This document shows, in pieces, positions 1-7,157 of a DNA stretch of 64,000 nt. This DNA comes from an uncultured Pelagibacteraceae bacterium (lineage in GTDB: Bacteria > Pseudomonadota > Alphaproteobacteria > Pelagibacterales > AG-422-B15), in the NCBI GenBank assembly GCA_902554325.1, contig CACDOH010000005.1, positions 1 through 64,000 on the forward strand, in the 5' to 3' direction. The translations under genes and the position numbers were made by a program. A model generated the notes under the pieces. The model did not search any database and was not told where the DNA came from. It was given only the letters and a program-made list of their open reading frames with translations. Numbering within the stretch: position 1 is the first letter of the stretch; every line of letters begins with the position of its first letter.

Positions 1-621
1 AATCAAGTGAGTGAACCACTGATAACCAATGATGAAGCGTCAGTTGATAATAATGATGAAACTTTAAATACTGCTGGTATTTTACCAAAAAAGAAAATCA
101 TAAACACAGTTGATGAAAATAGCCTCGTAGAAGAAGCAACTGCTGCAAGAGATTTACTTACAGAATTGAACAATACTGCTGAATTAGAGAATAAATTAGC
201 TGAAGAAGCATCTCAAGCGTTAGAAGATCTCACTCAACTCATTGAAGAGCCTGCGGAAGTAGTTTCAAATGCCTTTAGTGCCCAAGCAAGTGATGTTGAA
301 GAAACTGAACTAACAATCGATACGAGCGATGCTGAATTTGTTTATATAAAAATTGGATCATATACGCGTGGTAATTCTGCATTCAGTTTTATGAACTATA
401 TTTATGATGTAATGGGATTTGACAGCAGATTCCTCAAATATGATATTAATGTCGATAAATTTGATAAAAATGACTATTCCGTCATTGTAGGTCCAGTGCC
501 AATGGGTGAAGCAAAGTCTATGCTGGAAGCGCTCGATACACAATTAAGTTCCCAAAATAGCTCCATTATTGAAGCTGAACTAGTGTGCAATGAAGAAATT
601 ATTTTAATGTGCTCAATTTAA
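1..621 (+). CDS. SPOR-domain-like protein, C-terminal part (partial at window start)
   Basis: The reading frame is open from base 1, so the upstream end is probably outside the window; the first possible start inside is a GTG at 7. The first about 100 residues are acidic, low-complexity and rich in Glu, Ala and Asn. Residues about 108-195 look like a SPOR fold: a VYIKIGSY strand, a helix, then a DYSVIVGPVP strand followed by an EAKSMLEAL helix. SPOR domains bind denuded peptidoglycan glycans at division sites in the periplasm. No membrane anchor is visible in this part; it would lie upstream. The SPOR assignment is by pattern and moderately sure. It converges with the regulator downstream and overlaps it by 4 bases. 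Confidence 0.6.
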   Translation, partial: NQVSEPLITNDEASVDNNDETLNTAGILPKKKIINTVDENSLVEEATAARDLLTELNNTAELENKLAEEASQALEDLTQLIEEPAEVVSNAFSAQASDVEETELTIDTSDAEFVYIKIGSYTRGNSAFSFMNYIYDVMGFDSRFLKYDINVDKFDKNDYSVIVGPVPMGEAKSMLEALDTQLSSQNSSIIEAELVCNEEIILMCSI

Positions 622-1682
622 GACTGAGCTAAATCTTCATAAATTCTAAAGTAAAAATTCATCATATCACGCGTCGTAATTGCCTTATTCTTGATAAATG
701 TTGCTACTTCTCCATCTTTATGTGCGTAATTAATTCTAAACAATTGACGTCCTTTTTTTTCAAAATGCCCCATCTTTATTAACTTATTACTGCACCTCCT
801 CACGGTTTCTCGAGGCATTTTAGATGCCTCTGCAATTGACGAAATATTTGTTGGCAAGAGATAATCATTTTCGTATAACTCAGAAATATTACTGAAATTT
901 AATATTCCTTTACGTTTCCTAAAATAGATTGATGCAGACAAGACAACGCGATCATTAGGAGTTAAGTTTAAATCATTGCCTTCCAGTGTTAAAACTCTTA
1001 CCCAAAAGTGATACATGGGTAACCTTATCCGATTCCAGATTTCTGGCTTTACTTTTTTTAGATTTATGGTCCCAATAGATTTTAAATTTAATTTTAGTTT
1101 ATACTTATCTTCAAGATTTACGATAATATCATCGAATGTTCTCATGAGTGACTTCATAATTTTACTAAGAGAATCTGTAAATATATATTGAACATACGCC
1201 TCCATGTTTACAAGGTAACCATACTTTTTATCTTTATTTACAAGCCCAGCCTCTATCAATGAATTTAGATATCGTCTTATATTTTCACGGGGTATAGAAA
1301 AAAATGCCTCGAGAACTTTAAGAGATATTTTTTTTCCAATAAAATTAGTAAATGGAGTAATAAAAAAATTATTATCCAAGAAGTCTTCAAGACGCATTGC
1401 CTTAATTTGCTTTCTATGTTCAGGAAAAAGGTCTGCATTCACATGTGCATTGGTAAGAGAATAAAGGATGATAAACGAAAGAACGCCAATAGACTCATCT
1501 TGTAGTCGTCTGTCTTTAGTTATCCAATTATTTGGGCTGTTTTCCCAATCAGAATCCGTATGTAAAAATAAATTTTGATACCGAGCGATATGAATTAACA
1601 ACATCAATGAAAAGCTGCCATCTTCTAGATTGTTAATGAGATCAATAACTTTTTCTTTTTTTGCTTCTAAGTTTGAATCCAT
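618..1682 (-). CDS. Regulator-like protein with two similar winged-helix segments
   Basis: This 354-aa protein has no hydrophobic membrane segment. It carries two helix-turn-helix-like stretches of the same pattern. Residues about 122-160 contain IPRENIRR...LIEAGLV, and residues about 277-318 contain MPRETVRR...LIKMGHF, each followed by a Lys-rich wing. The P-R-E-x-(I/V)-R-R recognition-helix pattern resembles Crp/MarR-type DNA readers, and its repetition suggests an internal duplication. I do not recognise a named family, so a transcriptional role is inferred. The gene is divergent from the GlnT-like ligase, and a short dyad at 1696-1708 lies just upstream of its start. It may therefore control itself and the ligase. 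Confidence 0.6.
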   Translation of the reverse strand: MDSNLEAKKEKVIDLINNLEDGSFSLMLLIHIARYQNLFLHTDSDWENSPNNWITKDRRLQDESIGVLSFIILYSLTNAHVNADLFPEHRKQIKAMRLEDFLDNNFFITPFTNFIGKKISLKVLEAFFSIPRENIRRYLNSLIEAGLVNKDKKYGYLVNMEAYVQYIFTDSLSKIMKSLMRTFDDIIVNLEDKYKLKLNLKSIGTINLKKVKPEIWNRIRLPMYHFWVRVLTLEGNDLNLTPNDRVVLSASIYFRKRKGILNFSNISELYENDYLLPTNISSIAEASKMPRETVRRCSNKLIKMGHFEKKGRQLFRINYAHKDGEVATFIKNKAITTRDMMNFYFRIYEDLAQS

Positions 1683-1695
1683 AGTTTGATGGTAT

Positions 1696-1736
1696 ACCCA
1701 AAATGGGTCTTGGTTAACATAAATATAGCCTATAAT
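1696..1736 (+). promoter_or_regulatory. Promoter and operator-like dyad for the GlnT-like gene
   Basis: A perfect -10 hexamer TATAAT lies at 1731-1736. A dyad ACCCA-AAA-TGGGT lies at 1696-1708, just upstream of where the -35 would fall. No good -35 is seen: TTGGTT sits 15 bases from the -10. The position between the divergent regulator and the ligase suits an operator. The promoter is reasonable; the operator is inference. Confidence 0.35.
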
Positions 1737-1777
1737 CCTTATTGAATTTAAAAAAATTGGAAGTCATAATTCTAATT

Positions 1778-3097
1778 ATGAAAAGTAATTTAGCTAAGAT
1801 CGCTCAGCAAAAGAAAATCAAATACTTCTTAATCAGTTTTGTTGATTTGTTTGGGATCCAACGTGCAAAATTGGTTCCTGCTCGCGCTATTTCTAATATG
1901 CAAAAAACCGGTGCTGGATTTGGTGGTTTTGCAACATGCCTAGACCTTGATTTTGCATCTCCTGACATGTTTGCCGTTCCAGACCCTGAAAGTCTCATAC
2001 AACTACCATGGCAACCAGATGTTGCTTGGTTGGCCAGTGATCTGGTTATTAACAATGCCCCTATGGATCAGTGCCCACGTGTCATTCTCAAAAAACAAAT
2101 TAGCCAAATGACAGATCTCAATTTTAAAATGATGACGGGTGTAGAGTGTGAATTTTTTATACTTAATGAAGCTGGAACTGAGGTTGCTGATTCAAAGGAT
2201 GATGCTCAAAAGCCTTGCTATGATGTGGCAGCATTGATGAGGCGCTATGATATTTTAAAAGAGATTTGTGACTCCATGATCAAGCTTGGGTGGAAGCCCT
2301 ATCAAAATGATCATGAGGATGCCAATGGGCAGTATGAAATGAATTGGGACTACACTGACTCACTTATGACTGCAGATCGACATGTTTTTTTTAAATTTAT
2401 GGTAAAATCTATTGCTGAAAAACACGGATTAAGAGCAACATTTATGCCCAAGCCATTTGATGAATTAACCGGAAATGGTTGTCATGCACACGCATCTTTA
2501 TGGGACTTAAAGAAGAAGCAAAATCATTTTCTTGATCAGAATAATGAGCTTGGCTTATCCAAAATGGGCTACCACTTTATTGGTGGGATAATGAAATCTG
2601 TTGATTCATTTTCTGCTTGGTTCAATCCCTCATTAAATAGTTATGATCGTTTGAATGCGAGAACAACCAATTCAGGATCAACATATTCACCTACTGCTGT
2701 AACTTACTCAGGAAACAATCGAACACACATGATCAGAATACCGGATGCCGGAAGGATAGAATTTAGACCTGCTGATGGTGCAGTTAATCCCTATCTCTTG
2801 CAAGCTGGGCTGATTGCTATGGGATTGGATGGAATAAAAAATAAAAGAAATCCTGGCAAGAGGATAGATGTGAATATGTATTCACAAGGTCACAAGTTAA
2901 AAAGAATTAAAAAGCTACCTCACTCTCTTATAGAGTCACTTGATAAATTTAAAGCCAGTGAGATTGTAAAAAAATCTATAGGCTCAAAAGTTGTCTCTCA
3001 ATACATAAAACTTAAAAAAAGAGAAATCGCAGAACATAATAAAGTTAGCGATGAAAATAAAAAAGATTGGGAAAGAAAAAATATTATTGATTGCTAA
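1778..3097 (+). CDS. glnT: GlnT-type glutamine synthetase-like amide ligase
   Basis: This 439-aa protein belongs to the glutamine synthetase fold, in the GlnT/type III-like branch that also holds gamma-glutamylmethylamide and gamma-glutamylpolyamine synthetases. It joins glutamate to ammonia or an amine at the cost of ATP. Visible landmarks are MTGVECEFF (metal-binding Glu), NGCHAHASLWD (active-site His region), NNRTHMIRIPDAGRIEFRPADGAVNPYL (ATP/glutamate-site Arg and metal Glu) and an N-terminal beta-grasp part. I chose the ATG at 1778; an in-frame TTG at 1742 adds 12 residues unlike the family. The PotABCD-type importer and aldehyde dehydrogenase nearby favour an amine rather than ammonia as acceptor, but that is inference. 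Confidence 0.85.
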   Translation: MKSNLAKIAQQKKIKYFLISFVDLFGIQRAKLVPARAISNMQKTGAGFGGFATCLDLDFASPDMFAVPDPESLIQLPWQPDVAWLASDLVINNAPMDQCPRVILKKQISQMTDLNFKMMTGVECEFFILNEAGTEVADSKDDAQKPCYDVAALMRRYDILKEICDSMIKLGWKPYQNDHEDANGQYEMNWDYTDSLMTADRHVFFKFMVKSIAEKHGLRATFMPKPFDELTGNGCHAHASLWDLKKKQNHFLDQNNELGLSKMGYHFIGGIMKSVDSFSAWFNPSLNSYDRLNARTTNSGSTYSPTAVTYSGNNRTHMIRIPDAGRIEFRPADGAVNPYLLQAGLIAMGLDGIKNKRNPGKRIDVNMYSQGHKLKRIKKLPHSLIESLDKFKASEIVKKSIGSKVVSQYIKLKKREIAEHNKVSDENKKDWERKNIIDC

Positions 3098-3099
3098 TG

Positions 3100-3699
3100 T
3101 TACTTTGTGCCTAAAACGGTCGCCACTAAATGAATTCGATCTTCTTCACCACCATTGATGGCTGTGTGATACTTAGTATTGTCGGTTAGATAAATATTTC
3201 CATCAGCAGGAATATGATGACCTGTATGCTCAATAAACATCCTGGCACCATAATTTGTTTTGATGGCAACGTGAATACGTTTCTCAGGATCACGATGCCA
3301 ACTCAGAGTCGTTCTTGGAGGCATTTTAATAACTCTGCATCTTCCTACTTCAAAAAACTCATTAATTTTTTCATAAACAAATTTGAAGTAAGTATTATTT
3401 AGCTTTGGGTTGAATAATGTATATCTCGTTTCATCAATATATGGCTCACGTTCCATCTCCTCAAAAGAAGAGTCAGGCTTTGTCCAATATTTTCCTCTTA
3501 TGTTACCCCCAAACCATTCATCCAATTCCTTTTCATCATAGTTCAAGCAGATTGCATTGGACTTCAACATACCTGGTTTTAAGTTTTCATTTTCAAAAGG
3601 TCTGATCTTTACAAGCTCAGATACCGCTTTATTCAATTCATCAACATTAAAGGAGATATTCTCCAGTCTCTCAATATATTGGTTAATAGGCGTGTACAT
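3100..3699 (-). CDS. AspH-like 2-oxoglutarate/Fe(II) oxygenase
   Basis: This 199-aa protein resembles aspartyl/asparaginyl beta-hydroxylase-like dioxygenases. The facial triad is visible as H135-R-D137 and H178, with R188 placed to bind 2-oxoglutarate. The spacing (SWHRDPEKR, then about 40 residues, then YHTAINGGEEDRIH) is typical of the double-stranded beta-helix fold. It probably hydroxylates a small molecule or a protein side chain in the cytoplasm; the substrate is unknown. It converges with the GlnT-like gene, with two bases between them, so its expression is separate. Family confidence is good, substrate unknown. Confidence 0.75.
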   Translation of the reverse strand: MYTPINQYIERLENISFNVDELNKAVSELVKIRPFENENLKPGMLKSNAICLNYDEKELDEWFGGNIRGKYWTKPDSSFEEMEREPYIDETRYTLFNPKLNNTYFKFVYEKINEFFEVGRCRVIKMPPRTTLSWHRDPEKRIHVAIKTNYGARMFIEHTGHHIPADGNIYLTDNTKYHTAINGGEEDRIHLVATVLGTK

Positions 3700-3708
3700 A
3701 GTGTAGTT

Positions 3709-3737
3709 TTTAAAATTAGTATCTCATTGAATATAAT
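3709..3737 (+). promoter_or_regulatory. Candidate sigma70-like promoter upstream of the M19-like operon
   Basis: TTTAAA at 3709-3714, a 17-base spacer and a perfect TATAAT at 3732-3737 form a plausible promoter. Transcription would start near 3744 and give a leader of about 165 bases before the dipeptidase-like gene. A 23-codon ORF (3745-3816) begins right at that point and would be leaderless if translated. A second, weaker candidate (TTGTTT at 3845-3850, 17 bases, TAGTAT at 3868-3873) lies nearer the gene. Confidence 0.4.
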
Positions 3738-3864
3738 ATCTTAAATGAAGAAAGAAAGAAGTTCAGAAGGAGAATTGGGGCTAAAATTGTCGCAGTTTTG
3801 CGAAAAAAAACATTAAAATTGCTCAAAAATTGATTTTCTTAGCATTGTTTCCCTCTCAACGCTT

Positions 3865-3890
3865 TCATAGTATATGAGTAGAAACTATGA
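3865..3890. promoter_or_regulatory. 7-bp inverted repeat just upstream of the M19-like gene
   Basis: TCATAGT (3865-3871) and ACTATGA (3884-3890) are perfect inverted copies 12 bases apart. They overlap the -10 and start region of the nearer candidate promoter and end 18 bases before the start codon. This is a typical place for a repressor site; an RNA hairpin is the alternative. The repeat is seen, the function inferred. Confidence 0.3.
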
Positions 3891-3908
3891 TCAAAGAATT
3901 AGAATTAT

Positions 3909-4880
3909 ATGACCTATAGAATCGATAATTTACAATATTGTAATTGGTCAGAAGAAATTTTTAAAATCAATAATGAAGCTGGTTTAAATGCAATTCATGT
4001 AACCATTGCTTATCATGAAGATTTTGATGAAGTAAAAAATAATGTAGAGCAATGGAATACGTATTTTGAAGAATTTGATAATTTATTGATACATGGTAGA
4101 ACGTACAAAGATATAGAAAAAGCAAAAGAGGAAAATAAAACTGCAGTTTTTTTTGGCTTTCAAAATTGCTCGCCCATTGAAGATGATATTAAACTAGTTG
4201 AATCTGTTCATGATTTAGGAGCAGTCTTTATGCAGCTCACTTATAACAATCAGTCTCTACTCGCAACAGGCTGTTATGAAGATAACGATAGTGGAGTTAC
4301 TCGAATGGGCAGAGAAGTTATTAAAGAAATGAATAGAGTTGGAGTCGTTGTGGATATGTCGCACTCAGCCGAGCAATCAACGCTAGATGCGATAAAAATT
4401 TCAGAAAAGCCCATTGCTATCACCCATGCCAATCCGTCCTTTTGGCATCCAGCTAGGAGAAACAAATCAAATGAAATATTAAAAGCACTTAGTCAGTCAA
4501 AAGGCATAATAGGTCTTTCACTCTATCCTCACCATCTTCTTGGAGGAACTAATTGCACTCTGAAAAGTTTTTGTGAAATGACTGCAAGGACTGTAGATCT
4601 AATGGGAATTGATCATGTAGGTATTGGATCAGATTTATGTCTTGATCAACCTGACTCTGTTGTTGAGTGGATGAGAAATGGGACTTGGACGAAAACTAAG
4701 GATTATGGAGAAGGGTCGAAAACTGATGCGGCATTTCCAAGACAGCCGGATTGGTTTAAAAATACTTTAGGGTTTAACAATCTTGAATCAGGCTTAAAAG
4801 AAGTTGGCTTTGATAATAAAGAAGTAGATGCAATATTAGGTGACAACTGGTTTAATTTTTATAGAGAGAATATTCATTAA
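3909..4880 (+). CDS. Peptidase M19 (membrane dipeptidase) homologue with altered metal site
   Basis: This 323-aa protein has the renal-dipeptidase/M19 TIM-barrel pattern: VVDMSHSAE (H152), IAITHANP (H173) and GIDHVGIGSD (D242) match three of the zinc-ligand motifs. The N-terminal H-x-D motif of true M19 enzymes is missing; the matching stretch reads DNLQYCNW. The bridging Glu of the binuclear centre is replaced by Gln (Q85 in FGFQNCSP). It may hold one metal, act on a different bond or bind only. No signal peptide or lipobox is seen, so it is probably cytoplasmic. It overlaps the next gene by one base and shares an operon with two genes of unknown function. Confidence 0.8.
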   Translation: MTYRIDNLQYCNWSEEIFKINNEAGLNAIHVTIAYHEDFDEVKNNVEQWNTYFEEFDNLLIHGRTYKDIEKAKEENKTAVFFGFQNCSPIEDDIKLVESVHDLGAVFMQLTYNNQSLLATGCYEDNDSGVTRMGREVIKEMNRVGVVVDMSHSAEQSTLDAIKISEKPIAITHANPSFWHPARRNKSNEILKALSQSKGIIGLSLYPHHLLGGTNCTLKSFCEMTARTVDLMGIDHVGIGSDLCLDQPDSVVEWMRNGTWTKTKDYGEGSKTDAAFPRQPDWFKNTLGFNNLESGLKEVGFDNKEVDAILGDNWFNFYRENIH

Positions 4881-6538
4881 TGCATAATCAAATTAAGCAC
4901 CGCGATCCTCATGAAGTCATGACACTTAAGCGATTAGGCTCCTTTCATCAAACAAAGCTATCTTTTCTGAGAAGTTTTGTGAGAGAATTTAAAAGTTGGA
5001 CATTTAAATGTGATTTATTTGATCTTGATGAACAAGGTTTTGGAACTGCTGTTTATTCAGTAAATAAAGATAGTCGAACCTATTCATTGATTTGCTTTGC
5101 TAATGAGCTTGATGCTTCAGAAAGGTCCGACAGAGTAATTGCTACGAAGTGGGATGCAGCATTTGTTCTTCACGATGGAATACCAACAGAAAAAGATATT
5201 CAAAGATTAAAATTGAATGTTCCTAAGCAAGAAGTTGGTCGATGCAGTTATAAAGAGTTAACATTATCGAGAGCAAATAAGTCTGTAAGAATTTTTAATC
5301 ATGTTGTTGAAAAACTATCAAAGGGAGTTCAACCTGATTTATCTTTGATAAAAAAAGTTGGCTACCTCTATAGAACCACAGCGGTTTATGGATCTGGCAA
5401 ATTTGGATTAGCTGATCGATATAGAATTAAAGACCGTAAAGAAATTAATGGTCCTTTTCGACTTGAAATGATGTTGGTTTATTTAGTGCGTCAGTTTACT
5501 TTTGACCAAGTTAATCACATTGCTAAAAAGAAGAATCCTAAATTGGCTGTCACACTTGATCTGTCAATAGCACGTAAACTTGGAATAGGAAATTCAACAG
5601 GACTTGGTATGGCTCCTTTTATTATTAATCATCCATCTCTGTTGCATCAGTGGATTTTTGCTAAAGAAGAAGCGTTAAAACAAATTAGAGAAATAAGTAA
5701 AGTTAAGGCAAGTGAATTAAATGTATTTAAGGAATGTCTCAAGCTTTCTAAAAATATGATTAGTACTTGGGAAACAGAAAGCGAGTATCAAATAAAAAAA
5801 ATAAAAGATTTAAGGAATGATATTGAAAAATTTGAAAGTGAATATCTTCCAACCTTATCTGTAGATAAAGAGAATCTTTGGGATCATCTTTATACATGGA
5901 TTGAAAAACATTTAAGTTTTGAAGGTATTGAATTTATCGTTTCGCTAATGATGGAACCTTACGACTCAATTATTAACCCTTTAATATCAAATATGAGTTC
6001 TGATGAGGATTTATATTTCAATATACCAACTTACAAAAAATTAAGTGAATTAAAGAATATAATTTCTCGAGGTTACAAAGATATTATCGAGATTGATTTC
6101 TCAAAAAATGAGCCAAATAAAAAATTCTGGTTTATCTCAAAAAATAAAGAGGAGCCAAGGTTAGCAAACAGGTTTGATGACGAAGGATCTGAGTTGGAAC
6201 AGCCTCTTGCCATCGCTCGTGATATAAATGATTTGTATTATCGTATTTTGGATGTTCCTGAAGACCAAATTTTGTCAGAGTTTTTAAGGAAAAATAGCGA
6301 TTTAAGACATGTGGTAAGAAGATGCTTTATAGCTGAGAAGTTACCATATTCAGAAATTCAAGATAATTCGATCGGTTCAAATTTAATGCCCATTGATATG
6401 CTGAGATTAAAGTTATCTTTTTTTGGGGCACAAAAATTTGATCCTCGTTCTGATAAATGGCTGAGAATATGCATGTATCAAGGAGCTCCTCTGATGAATG
6501 AGATAAGTCAAACTAACGACAGATGGATCTATTCATAA
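4880..6538 (+). CDS. Conserved-looking protein of unknown function (552 aa)
   Basis: I do not recognise this 552-aa protein. It has no signal peptide or clear membrane helix and appears soluble. Striking stretches are YGSGKFGLADR near residues 170-180, FRLEMMLVYLVRQF near 193-206 and GNSTGLGMAPFIINHP near 237-252. Residues about 260-330 are helical and charged, and the C-terminal third contains HVVRRCF and SFFGAQKFDPRSDKWLRICMYQGAP. The glycine-rich stretches could bind a nucleotide or cofactor, but no standard Walker or Rossmann motif fits. Its start codon abuts the M19-like stop and the DUF3726 gene follows 4 bases after its end, so the three proteins are probably made together and work in one process. 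Confidence 0.75.
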   Translation: MHNQIKHRDPHEVMTLKRLGSFHQTKLSFLRSFVREFKSWTFKCDLFDLDEQGFGTAVYSVNKDSRTYSLICFANELDASERSDRVIATKWDAAFVLHDGIPTEKDIQRLKLNVPKQEVGRCSYKELTLSRANKSVRIFNHVVEKLSKGVQPDLSLIKKVGYLYRTTAVYGSGKFGLADRYRIKDRKEINGPFRLEMMLVYLVRQFTFDQVNHIAKKKNPKLAVTLDLSIARKLGIGNSTGLGMAPFIINHPSLLHQWIFAKEEALKQIREISKVKASELNVFKECLKLSKNMISTWETESEYQIKKIKDLRNDIEKFESEYLPTLSVDKENLWDHLYTWIEKHLSFEGIEFIVSLMMEPYDSIINPLISNMSSDEDLYFNIPTYKKLSELKNIISRGYKDIIEIDFSKNEPNKKFWFISKNKEEPRLANRFDDEGSELEQPLAIARDINDLYYRILDVPEDQILSEFLRKNSDLRHVVRRCFIAEKLPYSEIQDNSIGSNLMPIDMLRLKLSFFGAQKFDPRSDKWLRICMYQGAPLMNEISQTNDRWIYS

Positions 6539-6542
6539 TTTC

Positions 6543-7157
6543 ATGAGGTCTTCGAGTGAAATCATTACAGTTTCAAAAAGAGCTACTAAAGCTGCAGGAT
6601 ACTCATGGGGCGTAGCTGAAGAAGTTGGAAAAAATATTGATGTATTAGAATTAATAGGAATTGCTGGTATTGAAAATTTAAAATCCTATTTAAGCGTCAT
6701 AAAAACTAAAACACCAATTGGTCCTAATGGTATAAAGTCCCAAAACAAAATAGATAATGAAAGTCTTTGCCCTATTCTGACAGGAGTCAGTCTGATAGAT
6801 GATTTCAAAAATATAGAAATTTTAAAAGAAATTAATTTTTATAATGTTAACTTCCCTCTTCTTATGATCCCTTTCATAAGTAGACTTTCATTTCTTATTG
6901 GGAAAAGAGTCAGCATTGAGATTGACGATTACAAGTTTAAATTTAATTTAGACAAGTACATGTTTAGTAATAGTGATATTAATTCATTGATATTAGAAAA
7001 TACAAAAAACGTTAAAATAGAAGTTATTGAAAATGAGGATTCGTTCTCTCAAGAGGTTTGGGATGAGTTGTATAAATTATCAACAGATACCTTTGTTGAA
7101 GAAAATGAAAAATTAAAGAGCACAGCTGCTGGAGCTGGTCTTGAAGATAATGATTAA
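6543..7157 (+). CDS. DUF3726-like protein
   Basis: This 204-aa protein matches my recollection of DUF3726, a family of unknown function. The N-terminal SKRATKAAGYSWGVAEEVGK segment (residues about 11-30) and the extreme C-terminal AGAGLEDND are the most characteristic parts; the middle is variable and beta-rich. No catalytic motif is evident. It follows the 552-aa gene by 4 bases and closes the operon, converging with the aldehyde dehydrogenase gene whose stop is adjacent. Its job probably depends on the 552-aa and M19-like partners. Family recognition is from memory and not verified. Confidence 0.7.
   Translation: MRSSSEIITVSKRATKAAGYSWGVAEEVGKNIDVLELIGIAGIENLKSYLSVIKTKTPIGPNGIKSQNKIDNESLCPILTGVSLIDDFKNIEILKEINFYNVNFPLLMIPFISRLSFLIGKRVSIEIDDYKFKFNLDKYMFSNSDINSLILENTKNVKIEVIENEDSFSQEVWDELYKLSTDTFVEENEKLKSTAAGAGLEDND

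Noticed and set aside
3792-3815. TCGCA-GTTT-TGCGA hairpin followed by A run as a terminator
   Set aside because: The A run follows on the plus strand; on the minus strand the T run comes before the stem, so it is not a terminator in either direction.
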